A program made the translations under genes and the position numbers. Under the pieces are notes generated by a model that did no database searches, was not told the origin of the DNA, and worked only from the letters and a program-made list of their open reading frames with translations. DNA of 64,000 nt from Pseudomonas jinjuensis (GTDB taxonomy: Bacteria; Pseudomonadota; Gammaproteobacteria; Pseudomonadales; Pseudomonadaceae), in assembly GCF_900103845.1 (NCBI RefSeq), contig NZ_FNIJ01000014.1, positions 122,055-186,054 of the forward strand, read 5' to 3'. This document shows, piece after piece, positions 34,872 through 43,273 of the stretch (the first letter of the stretch is position 1; every line of letters begins with the position of its first letter).

Positions 34872-35387
34872 ATGTCCCTGAATGATGGTGCAACCAGCAT
34901 CGAGCTGCTGCCGACCGGCCCGGAGCACATCGGGCTGATCCGCAACCTCTACCAGTTCTATGCCTACGAGTCCTCCGACTGGGAGCAGGAGGACGTGGAG
35001 ATCGACGGCCGCTTCTATATCCACGAGGAACATCTGGCGCGCTATTGGCAGGAGCCGCACTGGAGCGCCAGCCTGATCCTGGTCGACGGCTTCATCGCCG
35101 GCTTCCTGCTGGTCGAGCGCAGCGAGCTGCCGGGTATCGATGCGCTGGAGCTGGCGGACCTGTTCGTCCTGAAGAAATACCGCCGCCGGGGCATTGGCCG
35201 CGCCGTAGCCAGGCAAACCTTGCTGGGCGGGGAGAGCGACTGGCTGGTGCGTTTCTATCGGCAGGATGAAACCGCCCTGGCTTTCTGGCGCGCCGTGCTG
35301 GACGAATTGCCCCTGCCGGCGCACGCCATCGAGGCGGATGACGACCCGCAACTGCTGACCTACCGGGTAACGCGGGCCACTCATTAG
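34872..35387 (+). CDS. GNAT family N-acetyltransferase
   Basis: This 171-residue protein has the GNAT core: acetyl-CoA-binding motif in LELADLFVLKKYRRRGIGRAVARQ (the RRxGxG-type loop) and a C-terminal FYRQDETALAFWRAVL segment. The acceptor is unknown. It lies 184 bases after phaC with no clear operon link and is convergent with the Rrf2 gene. Confidence 0.83.
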   Translation: MSLNDGATSIELLPTGPEHIGLIRNLYQFYAYESSDWEQEDVEIDGRFYIHEEHLARYWQEPHWSASLILVDGFIAGFLLVERSELPGIDALELADLFVLKKYRRRGIGRAVARQTLLGGESDWLVRFYRQDETALAFWRAVLDELPLPAHAIEADDDPQLLTYRVTRATH

Positions 35388-35434
35388 CCCGGCGAGAAGT
35401 ACAACCTCATCAGCCTCGAACGGACCTCTGGCGC

Positions 35435-35959
35435 TCAGTCCGTGGAAGTCGTCACGCCATCGCGGCGGGCACCCATCCAGCGGACCACCTGCTCGTCGAA
35501 GGAGGGCGGCGCCTTGCGCGCCGTCTTGCGCACGAGGTCGAGCAGGGTCTGCTGGGCCAGCGCCTCTTCCATGCGCTTCTGCGCAGTCAGCATGAGCGCA
35601 TGGATCGAGCAGGTCCCGCTGGTCGCCCAGTCCGGCGCCGAGCCATCGAACACGGCGCAGCGCCCACGAATCTCCCGGCATTCGAATATCGGCCTGGGTC
35701 CGTCGATGGCCTGCACCACATCGAGCACGCTGATCTCCTCGGCGGGCCTCGCCAGCCTGAATCCGCCTCGCACGCCTTCGGTGGCGACCACCAGTTTCGC
35801 CTTCGCCAGCTTGGTGAAGACCTTGGCCAGGAGCTCCTGGGGCACGCCCTGCAGTTCGGCGAGGACGCGGACGGTGGATTCGCGGCCATCGCCCCGCGTA
35901 TCCGTCAGGTAGAGCAGGCAATGGATGCCGTACTCGACCCCTGCGCTGTATAGAGCCAT
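35435..35959 (-). CDS. Rrf2 family regulator with three-cysteine cluster motif
   Basis: This 174-residue protein has the Rrf2 winged helix (MALYSAGVEYGIHCLLYL ... GGFRLARPAEEISVLDVV). It also has three conserved cysteines C94, C101 and C117 (FECREIRGRC, GTCSIH), spaced as in Fe-S-sensing members such as IscR and NsrR. It should sense redox, NO or Fe-S status. It is divergent from an NDH-2-like flavoprotein. Two copies of the same 9-7-9 inverted repeat lie at its own start and at the flavoprotein promoter. It therefore most likely represses both genes. Confidence 0.87.
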   Translation of the reverse strand: MALYSAGVEYGIHCLLYLTDTRGDGRESTVRVLAELQGVPQELLAKVFTKLAKAKLVVATEGVRGGFRLARPAEEISVLDVVQAIDGPRPIFECREIRGRCAVFDGSAPDWATSGTCSIHALMLTAQKRMEEALAQQTLLDLVRKTARKAPPSFDEQVVRWMGARRDGVTTSTD

Positions 35960-35963
35960 TCAT

Positions 35964-35988
35964 AACTCCGACTTATCTGGTCGTATTA
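35964..35988. promoter_or_regulatory. Rrf2 operator copy 1 (autoregulatory)
   Basis: AACTCCGAC, seven bases, GTCGTATTA. The core CGAC-N7-GTCG is identical to the second copy at 36121-36145. It lies directly against the rrf2 start codon and covers its GGAG ribosome site, fitting autorepression. Confidence 0.65.
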
Positions 35989-36109
35989 TTTTGCGTTCAC
36001 CCGCCCACTATCGCAAGAGGCAGGGCGCTTGCGCCGACATGGACAAAGCCATTTATTGATGAAGGAAGAACCTTTTCGATGGCCGGCCATTTTTTGCACA
36101 AGAAAAATC

Positions 36110-36145
36110 TTGCGCCCTGTAACTACGACAAATATAGTCGTAGTT
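36110..36145 (+). promoter_or_regulatory. Promoter with overlapping Rrf2 operator copy 2
   Basis: TTGCGC at 36110-36115 and TATAGT at 36133-36138 are 17 bases apart and form a good sigma-70 promoter for the flavoprotein gene. The perfect inverted repeat AACTACGAC-N7-GTCGTAGTT (36121-36145) covers the -10 box. A protein bound there would block transcription. Confidence 0.7.
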
Positions 36146-36223
36146 ATTGAGCAGCTGTAAGACTTCCCGACTCCGACGTCAGGCGCTCGACCCAATGCAC
36201 AACCTTTCCTCGCGGAGAACCCA

Positions 36224-37426
36224 ATGAAGCAACGCATCCTGATCATCGGCACCGGATTCGCTGGCATGTGGAGCGCCCTGAGCGCCGCGCGCCTGCTGGA
36301 CAGGCACGGCGACCGCAGCACCGAAATCGTGGTCCTCGCGCCCCAGGCCGAACTGCGCATCCGTCCGCGCTTCTACGAGCCGAACGTGCACCGCATGACC
36401 GCGCCGCTCGACAAGCTCTTCGAGGTGGTCGGCGTGAAGTTCATCAGGGGCACGGCCGAGCGGATCGACGTGGCGAGCAATACCGTCGGGTACCGTGATG
36501 CCGAGGGCGCTGCCGCGACCCTGGAATACGACCGCCTGGTCCTGGCCAGCGGCAGCAAGGTGGCCCGTCCGCGCCTGGCCGGCATCGAGCACGCCTTCGA
36601 TGTCGACGACATCGACCAGGCCGTGCGCCTGGAAACGCACATCCGCTCGCTCGGCCAGCTTCCACCATCGCGCGCCCGCAATACCGTGGTGGTCGCCGGC
36701 GGCGGCTTCACCGGCATCGAGACCGCTGCCGAAATGCCGGCCCGCCTGCGCGAAGTACTGGGCGCGGATGCCGAGGTGAACGTCATCATCGTCGACCGCG
36801 GCAGTGAAATCGGCGCCGCGCTGGGCGACGGCCCGCGCTCGCTGATCGCCGAGGCATCCGTCGAGCTGGGCGTGGAATGGCGCCTCGACAGTTCGGTGGC
36901 GTCGATCGACGCCGACGGCGTCACCCTGTCCGATGGCCAGCGCATCGAAGCCAGCACCGTGGTCTGGACCGCCGGCGTGCAGGCCAACTCGCTGACCGAG
37001 CAGATTCCGGCCGAGCGCAACGCCCAGGGACGCCTGCACGTGGACCGTAATCTCAAGGTGATCGGCCAGGACGACGTGTTCGCCACCGGCGACGTGGCCT
37101 ACGCCGCGGTGGACGACGCGGGTAACTACGCCCTGATGACCTGCCAGCACGCGATCGGCCTTGGTCGTTCGGCCGGCAACAACGCGGCGGCCAGCCTGCT
37201 GGGCGTCGAGCCGATTCCCTACAGCCAGCCCAAGTACGTCACCTGCCTGGACCTCGGTGCCTGGGGCGCGCTGTTCACCGAAGGCTGGGACCGCCAGATC
37301 CGCTTCCTCCGCGAGGAGGCCAAGAAGATCAAGACCGAGATCAACACCGTCTGGATCTATCCGCCGGCCGCCGACCGCGACGCAGCCCTGGCTGCCGCGG
37401 ACCCGCTGATCCCCGTGGTCGCCTGA
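36224..37426 (+). CDS. NAD(P)/FAD-dependent oxidoreductase, NDH-2-like
   Basis: This 400-residue flavoprotein has an N-terminal FAD dinucleotide motif (ILIIGTGFAGMWSAL), a second Rossmann motif for NAD(P)H (VVVAGGGFTGIETAAE), and the FAD-closing motif VFATGDVAYA. It is close to type II NADH dehydrogenases and sulfide/quinone oxidoreductase relatives, without the long C-terminal membrane anchor. It likely oxidises NAD(P)H with a quinone or other small acceptor. Its promoter is covered by the Rrf2 operator, so it is probably induced by the oxidative or nitrosative signal that inactivates the Rrf2 protein. Confidence 0.86.
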   Translation: MKQRILIIGTGFAGMWSALSAARLLDRHGDRSTEIVVLAPQAELRIRPRFYEPNVHRMTAPLDKLFEVVGVKFIRGTAERIDVASNTVGYRDAEGAAATLEYDRLVLASGSKVARPRLAGIEHAFDVDDIDQAVRLETHIRSLGQLPPSRARNTVVVAGGGFTGIETAAEMPARLREVLGADAEVNVIIVDRGSEIGAALGDGPRSLIAEASVELGVEWRLDSSVASIDADGVTLSDGQRIEASTVVWTAGVQANSLTEQIPAERNAQGRLHVDRNLKVIGQDDVFATGDVAYAAVDDAGNYALMTCQHAIGLGRSAGNNAAASLLGVEPIPYSQPKYVTCLDLGAWGALFTEGWDRQIRFLREEAKKIKTEINTVWIYPPAADRDAALAAADPLIPVVA

Positions 37427-37734
37427 GACAGCGGCTTCGTCCCGGTAAGCCTCATCGGCGGATGAAGCGTTCCGCTTCATTCGCCCTGCATCTGAACGCG
37501 GATCGACCAGCGCGGCATCGCTCTTCAATAGGAGCCAGCTTGCTGGCGAACCGAGACGTCATCCGGCACCACATTGCCGGCGGGCATGATCGATCGCCAG
37601 CAAGCTGGCTCCTACATGGGCCGGCGTCGACCTGTAGGAGCGAGCTTGCTCGCGAACAGATTCCCCCTCGACGATACCGAGACAGTTGCTCCTACAGGCA
37701 CATCGCAGCGCCCGGTGTAGAAGCGGGCCATGCC
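37427..37734. repeat. Repeat-filled spacer: palindromic-element fragment and REP cluster
   Basis: No complete gene is present. 37455-37488 is the right end of the 87-bp element. 37527-37615 is a facing REP pair of the GCCAGC subtype. 37632-37658 is a single REP of the GCGAGC subtype, and 37681-37699 is a truncated one. They replace the front of a DUF971 gene whose end survives next door. Confidence 0.75.
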
Positions 37735-37860
37735 CGCGCCCCGGAAGTGCGCCTGCGGGCGATCCAGCCGCAGGGCTACGGCGTGCAACCGGTGTTCAGC
37801 GACGGGCACGACCGCGGTATCTATCCCTGGCAGTACCTGTGCGAACTGGCGGGTGGCTAG
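37735..37860 (+). pseudogene. C-terminal remnant of a DUF971 (butyrobetaine-hydroxylase-N-like) gene
   Basis: The plus strand reads EVRLRAIQPQGYGVQPVFSD, then GHDRGIYPWQYLCELAGG and stop. This is the second half of a DUF971 domain (pattern: AIEPQGxYAVxxxFDDGHDxGLYSWDYLREL). Normal proteins have 85-130 residues; only about 40 remain. Upstream are REP elements, in frame but unrelated, and no start or ribosome site. Confidence 0.65.
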
Positions 37861-37863
37861 GAC

Positions 37864-38766
37864 TCAGGCGCCGAAGAGGTCCCGGGCGGCCTGGTCCATG
37901 AGCCAGTCGATCAGCTGCGCCACCTCGGGCACATTGCGCCTTTCCTCCAGGCTCAGGCAGTAGTAGTCCAGCCCCGCGGGCACCTTGAGCGCGAATGGCC
38001 GCACCAGGCGTCCTTCCTCCAGGTCGCGGTAGGAATTGAACTCGTCGCTGAGCGCCACGCCGTAACCGTCGCGGGCGGCCTGCAGGGCGATGCCGAAGCT
38101 CTCGATATGCACGTCCGCATCGCCGGGGTAGGGCACCCGGGCTTCCACCAGCCAGCGGCGCCAGAGCGTGCCGTCGTCCTCGTGCAGCAGGCGGTGGTGC
38201 ACTAGGTCGGCTGGCTGCCGCAGTCCGTTCGGCCCGTGCAGCAATTGCGGGCAGCAGACCGGGAACATGTGCAGGCTGCGCAGCGGACGCCACCAGAGCC
38301 CGTCCCACGGCGGCGCGTCGTAGAGCAGCGCGATGTCGGCCTTCTTCCAGTCCACCTCCGCAGCCTTGGCCGCGGAAATGACGCGCAGGCGGATGTGCGG
38401 ATGCTCGGCGCGGAAGGCGAAGAGCCTGGGCAACAGCCAGGAGGCGCCGAACACCGGCTCGGTGGATATCGTCAGCAGCAGCGGCGGGGCGGCCTGCTGC
38501 AGTTCGCTGACGACCTGGCGGACGCCTTCGCCGATCTCCCGCATCCCCCTGGCCACCGCGCCGTGCAGCGTCAGCCCGGCCTGGGTCAGGACCAGGTGGC
38601 GCCCCTGTCGGGTGAAGAGTTCCACGCCGAGGCTGGACTGCAAGGATCTGATCTGCTGGCTGACCGCGCCCGGCGTGACGTGCAATTCCGCGGCCGCGGC
38701 ACCGACATGCCCGAGGCGGGCTACCGTTTCGAAGACCCGGAAGGCGTTCAGGGGAGGAAGGTTCAT
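37864..38766 (-). CDS. LysR family regulator, GcvA-like
   Basis: This 300-residue regulator has the N-terminal winged helix-turn-helix typical of the GcvA group (LNAFRVFETVARLGHVGAAAAELHVTPGAVSQQIRSLQ), then a periplasmic-binding-protein-like effector domain. It is divergent from a polyamine-type binding protein gene, with a dyad (TTTAGT-N3-ACTAAA) nine bases before its start codon, a typical place for autoregulation. It likely controls the binding protein and the MBL hydrolase. Confidence 0.87.
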   Translation of the reverse strand: MNLPPLNAFRVFETVARLGHVGAAAAELHVTPGAVSQQIRSLQSSLGVELFTRQGRHLVLTQAGLTLHGAVARGMREIGEGVRQVVSELQQAAPPLLLTISTEPVFGASWLLPRLFAFRAEHPHIRLRVISAAKAAEVDWKKADIALLYDAPPWDGLWWRPLRSLHMFPVCCPQLLHGPNGLRQPADLVHHRLLHEDDGTLWRRWLVEARVPYPGDADVHIESFGIALQAARDGYGVALSDEFNSYRDLEEGRLVRPFALKVPAGLDYYCLSLEERRNVPEVAQLIDWLMDQAARDLFGA

Positions 38767-38774
38767 GGTATCTA

Positions 38775-38789
38775 TTTAGTTTTACTAAA
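38775..38789. promoter_or_regulatory. Candidate LysR binding dyad
   Basis: TTTAGT at 38775-38780 and ACTAAA at 38784-38789 form a perfect inverted repeat with three bases between, in an AT-rich island between the divergent LysR and binding-protein genes. An AT-rich TATATAG stretch for the rightward promoter lies about 15 bases further on. Confidence 0.5.
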
Positions 38790-38876
38790 CGGAGTTGGCT
38801 AAAATTATATAGATTGTTTGATGCGGGCAGGGGGCCAACAATCGTCTGGCCAATCCAACAAGAGGCTTGTTCGCCG

Positions 38877-39992
38877 ATGAAAAGCTCCCTTTCTTCCCTG
38901 CTCCCCATCCTCGGTTCGGCGCTGCTGCTGGCCGCCGGCACGCTCCATGCGGCCGACGCCCAGCGCACGGTGAGCCTGTACGGCTGGGCCGACTACATCG
39001 CCCCGGAAACCCTGGCGCGCTTCGAGAAGCAGACCGGCATCAAGGTGCAGTACGACACCTTCGACAGCGCCGACATGCTCGAAGCGAAAATGCTGACCGG
39101 AGGCAGCGGCTACGACGTGGTCATCCCCGGCATCGCCATGCTCGACCGGCTGATCCACGCGAAAGCGTTGCAGCCATCGGGCATGCAGAGCTATGCGCAG
39201 GTCGGCGACTACGACCCGCAACTGCTCTCCCAGCTCGCGGCGGTCGACCCCGGCAACGCCCATGCCGTGCCCTACGCCTGGGGCACGACGGGCCTGGCGT
39301 TCAACCGGGAGGCGGTCGAGAAGCGCATCCCGGATGCGCCGCTGGACAGCTTCGACCTGCTGTTCAAGCCGGAATACGCCAGCAGGCTGAAGGACTGCGG
39401 CATCGCCATCGTCGATTCGCCGCAGGAAGTGCTCAGCATCGCGCTGCACTACCTGGGCAAGGACGCCTACAGCAAGAATCCGGACGACCTCGCGGAAGTC
39501 CGGAAACTGCTCGCCCAGCTGCGCCCCAACCTGCGCTACATCGCCTTCGGCAAGCAGGCCAGCGACCTGGCGAACGGCAATATCTGTCTCGCCCTGACCT
39601 ACAACGGCGATGCCGTCGCTGCGCGCAACCAGGCACAGGCAGCGGGCAAGAACTTCACCATCGACTACCGGATTCCCAGGGAAGGCACCCTGGTCTGGGT
39701 CGATACCCTGGCGATTCCCGTCGATGCGCCGCATCCCCGGGAAGCCAGGGACCTCATCGAGTTCCTCACCAGCGCCGAGTCGATGGCGGAGCTGACCAAC
39801 AGCATCTACTACGCCAATACCAACCTGGCGTCGGCCGGCAAGGTGACGAAGGAACTGCGCGAGAGCCCGATCCTGTTCCCGCCGGAAGAGGTGCGCAGGA
39901 CGCTGTTCGGCGAGGAGCCGCTGCCGAGGAAGACGTTGCGCGAGCGGACCCGCACCTGGGCCAGCTTCAGGACGAAGGTGAGCGGGGACTGA
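38877..39992 (+). CDS. PotD/PotF-like polyamine-type solute-binding protein
   Basis: This 371-residue periplasmic protein has a signal peptide cleaved after LHA (about residue 25) and a PotF-like fold: VSLYGWADYIAPETLARFEKQ, YDTFDSADMLEAKMLTGGSGYDVV, YAWGTTGLAFN and ESPILFPPEE. PotF-type proteins bind putrescine, spermidine or related amines. No ABC permease or ATPase gene is nearby, so it must work with a distant transporter or act as a sensor. An MBL-fold hydrolase gene follows after only four bases, and a LysR regulator is divergent. Confidence 0.84.
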   Translation: MKSSLSSLLPILGSALLLAAGTLHAADAQRTVSLYGWADYIAPETLARFEKQTGIKVQYDTFDSADMLEAKMLTGGSGYDVVIPGIAMLDRLIHAKALQPSGMQSYAQVGDYDPQLLSQLAAVDPGNAHAVPYAWGTTGLAFNREAVEKRIPDAPLDSFDLLFKPEYASRLKDCGIAIVDSPQEVLSIALHYLGKDAYSKNPDDLAEVRKLLAQLRPNLRYIAFGKQASDLANGNICLALTYNGDAVAARNQAQAAGKNFTIDYRIPREGTLVWVDTLAIPVDAPHPREARDLIEFLTSAESMAELTNSIYYANTNLASAGKVTKELRESPILFPPEEVRRTLFGEEPLPRKTLRERTRTWASFRTKVSGD

Positions 39993-39996
39993 TGCC

Positions 39997-40761
39997 ATGA
40001 CGCTCAAGGTCGCCGACCACTGGTTCGACAGACGGACCTTCTCCGATGGCATCACCCTGCTCTGGGAGCCCCACGTGCATCCGATGCTGCGCTGCAACAT
40101 CTGGCACGTGTCCGGGAGGGAGCGGGACCTGTTCGTCGACACCGGCATGGGTGTCGGCAGCCTGCGCCAGGCTGCCCGGGACCTGCTGCAGAAGCCCGTC
40201 ACGGCGGTCGCCACCCACAGCCATCTGGATCACATGGGCGGCCTGCACGAGTTCGACTGCCGGCTGTGCCATGCGGCCGAGTCGGCGGCATTCGCCCAGC
40301 CCAACCCGCATGACCGGCTGGTGCTCGACGAGGATCACTGGCTGGCGCTGTACATGCCGGACCTCGGGCCCGAACGGCTGATCATCGATGCGCTGCCCCA
40401 TGCCGGTTTCGATCCGGCTGCCTGGACCCTGCAGCCGGCGCCGCCGACCGGCTTCCTGCGCGACCACGACGTGCTCGACCTGGGCGACCGCCACTTCGAG
40501 GTGCTGCACCTGCCCGGCCACTCGCCGGGGAGCATCGCCCTGTTCGAGGAGGCCACGGGCACGCTGTTCTCCGGCGACGTGATCTACGACGGGGAGCTGC
40601 TGGCGGACATCCCGGGCGCCTGCCTGGACGACTACGTCAGGTCCCTGGAGCGCCTGCGCGAGCTGCCGGTCCGGGTCGTCCACGCGGGGCACGAGGGCAG
40701 TTTCGGCAGGGCGGCTCTTCTGGAAATGATCTCCACCTGCCTGGCCGCCTGGAGGGCATGA
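39997..40761 (+). CDS. Metallo-beta-lactamase fold hydrolase
   Basis: This 254-residue cytoplasmic protein has the MBL zinc motif H74-S-H76-L-D78-H79 (ATHSHLDHMGG), then LHLPGHSPGS (third metal His), FSGDVIYDGELL (bridging Asp) and a final HAGHEGSFG. It falls among glyoxalase II-like and lactonase-like hydrolases. It starts four bases after the binding-protein stop, so the two are co-translated. What an amine-binding protein and an MBL hydrolase share is not evident. Confidence 0.83.
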   Translation: MTLKVADHWFDRRTFSDGITLLWEPHVHPMLRCNIWHVSGRERDLFVDTGMGVGSLRQAARDLLQKPVTAVATHSHLDHMGGLHEFDCRLCHAAESAAFAQPNPHDRLVLDEDHWLALYMPDLGPERLIIDALPHAGFDPAAWTLQPAPPTGFLRDHDVLDLGDRHFEVLHLPGHSPGSIALFEEATGTLFSGDVIYDGELLADIPGACLDDYVRSLERLRELPVRVVHAGHEGSFGRAALLEMISTCLAAWRA

Positions 40762-40763
40762 CG

Positions 40764-40803
40764 GCCCGGCGCCCCCGCGAACGGACGCGCGGGGGAGCCG
40801 GGC
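40764..40803. terminator. Strong GC hairpin between convergent genes
   Basis: GCCCGGC plus CCCCGCG on the left pair with CGCGGGG plus GCCGGGC on the right. It lies between the MBL gene and the convergent porin gene. There is no long T-run on either side, so it may also act as an RNA-stabilising 3' end. Confidence 0.55.
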
Positions 40804-40861
40804 TTCAGGTGAAACCGCGGGGCTGTGGAAATAAAAAGGAGGGATGAAGCAGGGGAGAGAA

Positions 40862-42091
40862 CTACCAGAGGGCGAATGTGTAGCTGAAGTAGAGCCGGTA
40901 GTTGTCGCGGTCGGCGGCATAGGTGGAGCGCGAAACCGAGTGGCGCAGTTCCGTGCCCAGTCCCCTGAGCGGACCGCCCTGGACCACGTACTTGAGGTTG
41001 GTGTTGGTTTCGTGCTCCCTGGCCGCCTGGTCCTTGTACACGCCGTGGTCGCCCTTGTAGTAGCGGACCATCAGGCTCAGGCCGGGGATGCCCTGGGCGG
41101 CGAAGTCGTAGTCGTAGCGCAGCATCCAGGTCTGCTCCTCGGCCTGGATGAACTTGCTCACCGACGCGTTGCTGAACGAGTAGAGGGTGCTGCCGCTGGC
41201 ATAGGGCAGGGCGGTGTCGCCCCAGAGCTTCTGGTAGCCGAGGCCGATGGCGTGGCCGCCGAGGGTGTAGGTGAACAGGCCGCTGAACATGTCCGCATCG
41301 ACCTCGCCGTTGCGCGCGGCGCCGGCATCGCTGCTCATGAAGTAGCGCAGGTCGCTGGTCAGGGAGCCGATTTCCAGCGGCTGGCGATGCACCATGCCGA
41401 AGAACTGCTGGCGATAGAACTCGCGCATTTCGCCGTAGTAGCTGGTGAAACTGAGTTGCTTGCTCGGTGTGAAGGTCGCCCCGGCGAAGTCGAAATCGGT
41501 CCCTTCGTTGCCCGTGTAGCCCTGGGGAAAGATGTCGACGCTGTCGGTGGAGTTACGTGCCTTGAACTGGTTGAGGTGGCCGGCGTGCAGGTACAGCCGG
41601 TCGAAGCCGCGGTACTCCACCTGGGTGCCGCGGAAGGTCTGCGGCAGCAGGCGGCCGTCGTTGTAGACCAGCACGGGAATCTTCGGCAGCAGGGTACCGG
41701 ACTTGACCAGCAGGTCGTCGAAACGAGCCTTGGCGGTGATCCCCAGGCTGCCGAATTCCTTCGCCGCGCGGCCGTCGTCGTGCACCGGCAGCAGGCCGGT
41801 GCCTTCGCGTCCACGCCCGGAATCGAGGCGTACGCCGGACAGGCCCAAGGCATCGAGGCCCAGCCCGAGGCGGCCCCGGGTGAAACCGGACTGCAGGTCG
41901 AGCAGGAAGCCTTGCGCCCACTCCCGACGGTCGTCGCCGCCGTCGCGGTAGCCGTCATTGAAGTAGTAGTTGCGCAGGGTCAGGCGACCCTGGGCGTCCT
42001 CGACGAAACCGGCCGCCTCAAGGCCGGAAGGAAGGGCGCATCCGGCCAGGCCGAGGTAGGCCATGACGCCGGTGGTGGTGAACGCTCGCAT
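40862..42091 (-). CDS. OprD family outer-membrane porin
   Basis: This 409-residue porin has the OprD start after the signal sequence (AAGFVEDAQGRLTLRNYYFN) and alternating strands with REWAQGFLLDLQSGFT, NEGTDFDFAGATF and a terminal YRLYFSYTFALW ending in an aromatic. OprD porins pass amino acids, peptides or aromatic acids. The signal region contains LAGC, which resembles a lipobox, but the mature start favours ordinary cleavage before AGFVED. It is divergent from a LysR gene and probably supplies the substrate for the YfcC carrier and CocE hydrolase. Confidence 0.87.
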   Translation of the reverse strand: MRAFTTTGVMAYLGLAGCALPSGLEAAGFVEDAQGRLTLRNYYFNDGYRDGGDDRREWAQGFLLDLQSGFTRGRLGLGLDALGLSGVRLDSGRGREGTGLLPVHDDGRAAKEFGSLGITAKARFDDLLVKSGTLLPKIPVLVYNDGRLLPQTFRGTQVEYRGFDRLYLHAGHLNQFKARNSTDSVDIFPQGYTGNEGTDFDFAGATFTPSKQLSFTSYYGEMREFYRQQFFGMVHRQPLEIGSLTSDLRYFMSSDAGAARNGEVDADMFSGLFTYTLGGHAIGLGYQKLWGDTALPYASGSTLYSFSNASVSKFIQAEEQTWMLRYDYDFAAQGIPGLSLMVRYYKGDHGVYKDQAAREHETNTNLKYVVQGGPLRGLGTELRHSVSRSTYAADRDNYRLYFSYTFALW

Positions 42092-42307
42092 GAATGACTC
42101 CTCTGCTGGCTCTTGTGTTGTTGTGGCAGCGGGAAAGCGGGAACCGGACCCGTGGGATGAGGCTGCCGCACAGGGCAACCCGCTGGACGCGGTCGCGATT
42201 CGCGGCAGACACTAACGGCCCCGAACGGGCGCCACAACGATATGAGCGATGCGCATTGGGCTATGCGTCCGGCGCGTCGCAGTCGCCAACCGAGAGAGGA
42301 GCGAGCG

Positions 42308-43195
42308 GTGAATCTGAAGCAGTTGGAGGCCTTCCTGGCCATCATGGAAACCGGCTCGACCATCGGCGCAGCGACGCGCCTGGGCCTGTCGCAGTCGGCG
42401 GTCAGCCGGCTGCTCGGGCAACTGGAGGAGCACCTGGGCTTCGCCATGTTCCTGCGCCGCAAGGGGCGGCTGATGGTGACCCCGGAGGCGGAAGCCTTCC
42501 TCCCCGCGGTGAGCGACCTGGTGGACCGCCTGCAGCGGGTCCAGCGCCTGGCCGACGACCTGCGCCACGGCAGCTCACAGCGGACCCTGCTCAAGGTCGG
42601 CGTGCCCAACAGCATGGCCCAGCACCGCCTGCCGCCCATCGTCGCGAGCTTCCTGCGGGAGCATCCCGACGTGGTGATCGAGCTGCTCAGCGGCGGCTAC
42701 GACACGCTCGAACGCGCCGTGCTGGATCGCGACGTGGATTTCGCCTTCGTGCGCCTGCCCACCGAGCTGCAGGGCTTCGAGGTGATTCCGCTGCTGGAGG
42801 CGGAGGGTGTCTGCGTGCTGCCCGAGGGGCACCCGCTGTGCGCGAAGGACGAGATCCATGCCGCCGACCTGCGTGGCCAGCCACTGGTGCTCCTGGGGCG
42901 GCAGCGCAACCTGCGCCATGAGCTGGAACTGACGTTGCGCCGCGCCGGCTTCGCGCCGCAGGTGCGGGTCGAGGTGCATTCGGTCGGGGCCGCCTGCAGC
43001 TTCGTCGCCGAAGGCATCGGGCTGTCGATCATCAACAGCCTGCTGGCCAGCGACTTCTCCCACCTGCCCATCGTCACGCGGCCCTTCCGGCCGCTGCTGT
43101 CCTACTCCTTCGGCCTGGTCTTGCGCAGCGACGTGCCGCCCTCGCTGGTCAGCCGCAACTTCGCCGAGCACCTGTGCGAGGCGCTCGGCGCATAG
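42308..43195 (+). CDS. LysR family transcriptional regulator
   Basis: This 295-residue regulator has the helix-turn-helix in LKQLEAFLAIMETGSTIGAATRLGLSQSAVSRLLGQLEEHLG cut over residues 2-45, and a LysR substrate domain ending near SRNFAEHLCEAL. The best start is the GTG at 42308, seven bases after GAGAGGAGC; the ATG at 42242 has no ribosome site. It stands between the divergent OprD gene and the carrier gene 100 bases downstream, and likely regulates both. Confidence 0.87.
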   Translation: MNLKQLEAFLAIMETGSTIGAATRLGLSQSAVSRLLGQLEEHLGFAMFLRRKGRLMVTPEAEAFLPAVSDLVDRLQRVQRLADDLRHGSSQRTLLKVGVPNSMAQHRLPPIVASFLREHPDVVIELLSGGYDTLERAVLDRDVDFAFVRLPTELQGFEVIPLLEAEGVCVLPEGHPLCAKDEIHAADLRGQPLVLLGRQRNLRHELELTLRRAGFAPQVRVEVHSVGAACSFVAEGIGLSIINSLLASDFSHLPIVTRPFRPLLSYSFGLVLRSDVPPSLVSRNFAEHLCEALGA

Positions 43196-43273
43196 CCTTA
43201 CCCGCTTCGCGCATAAGATTGTGGGGCTCTCCGGCGTTGTTCTAGTGTTCGCTCCGCTTTACCGGCAGACCAT

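Noticed and set aside
37527..37699. CRISPR array
   Set aside because: The repeats are palindromic REP elements in both orientations, with irregular spacing and different subtypes.
37462..37734. Continuation of the DUF971 remnant as a 132-residue protein
   Set aside because: The upstream in-frame part is translated REP and palindromic-element sequence; no ribosome site or homology supports it.
42242..42307. ATG at 42242 as the LysR start
   Set aside because: The added 22 residues are not conserved LysR sequence, and GAGAGGAGC favours the GTG at 42308.
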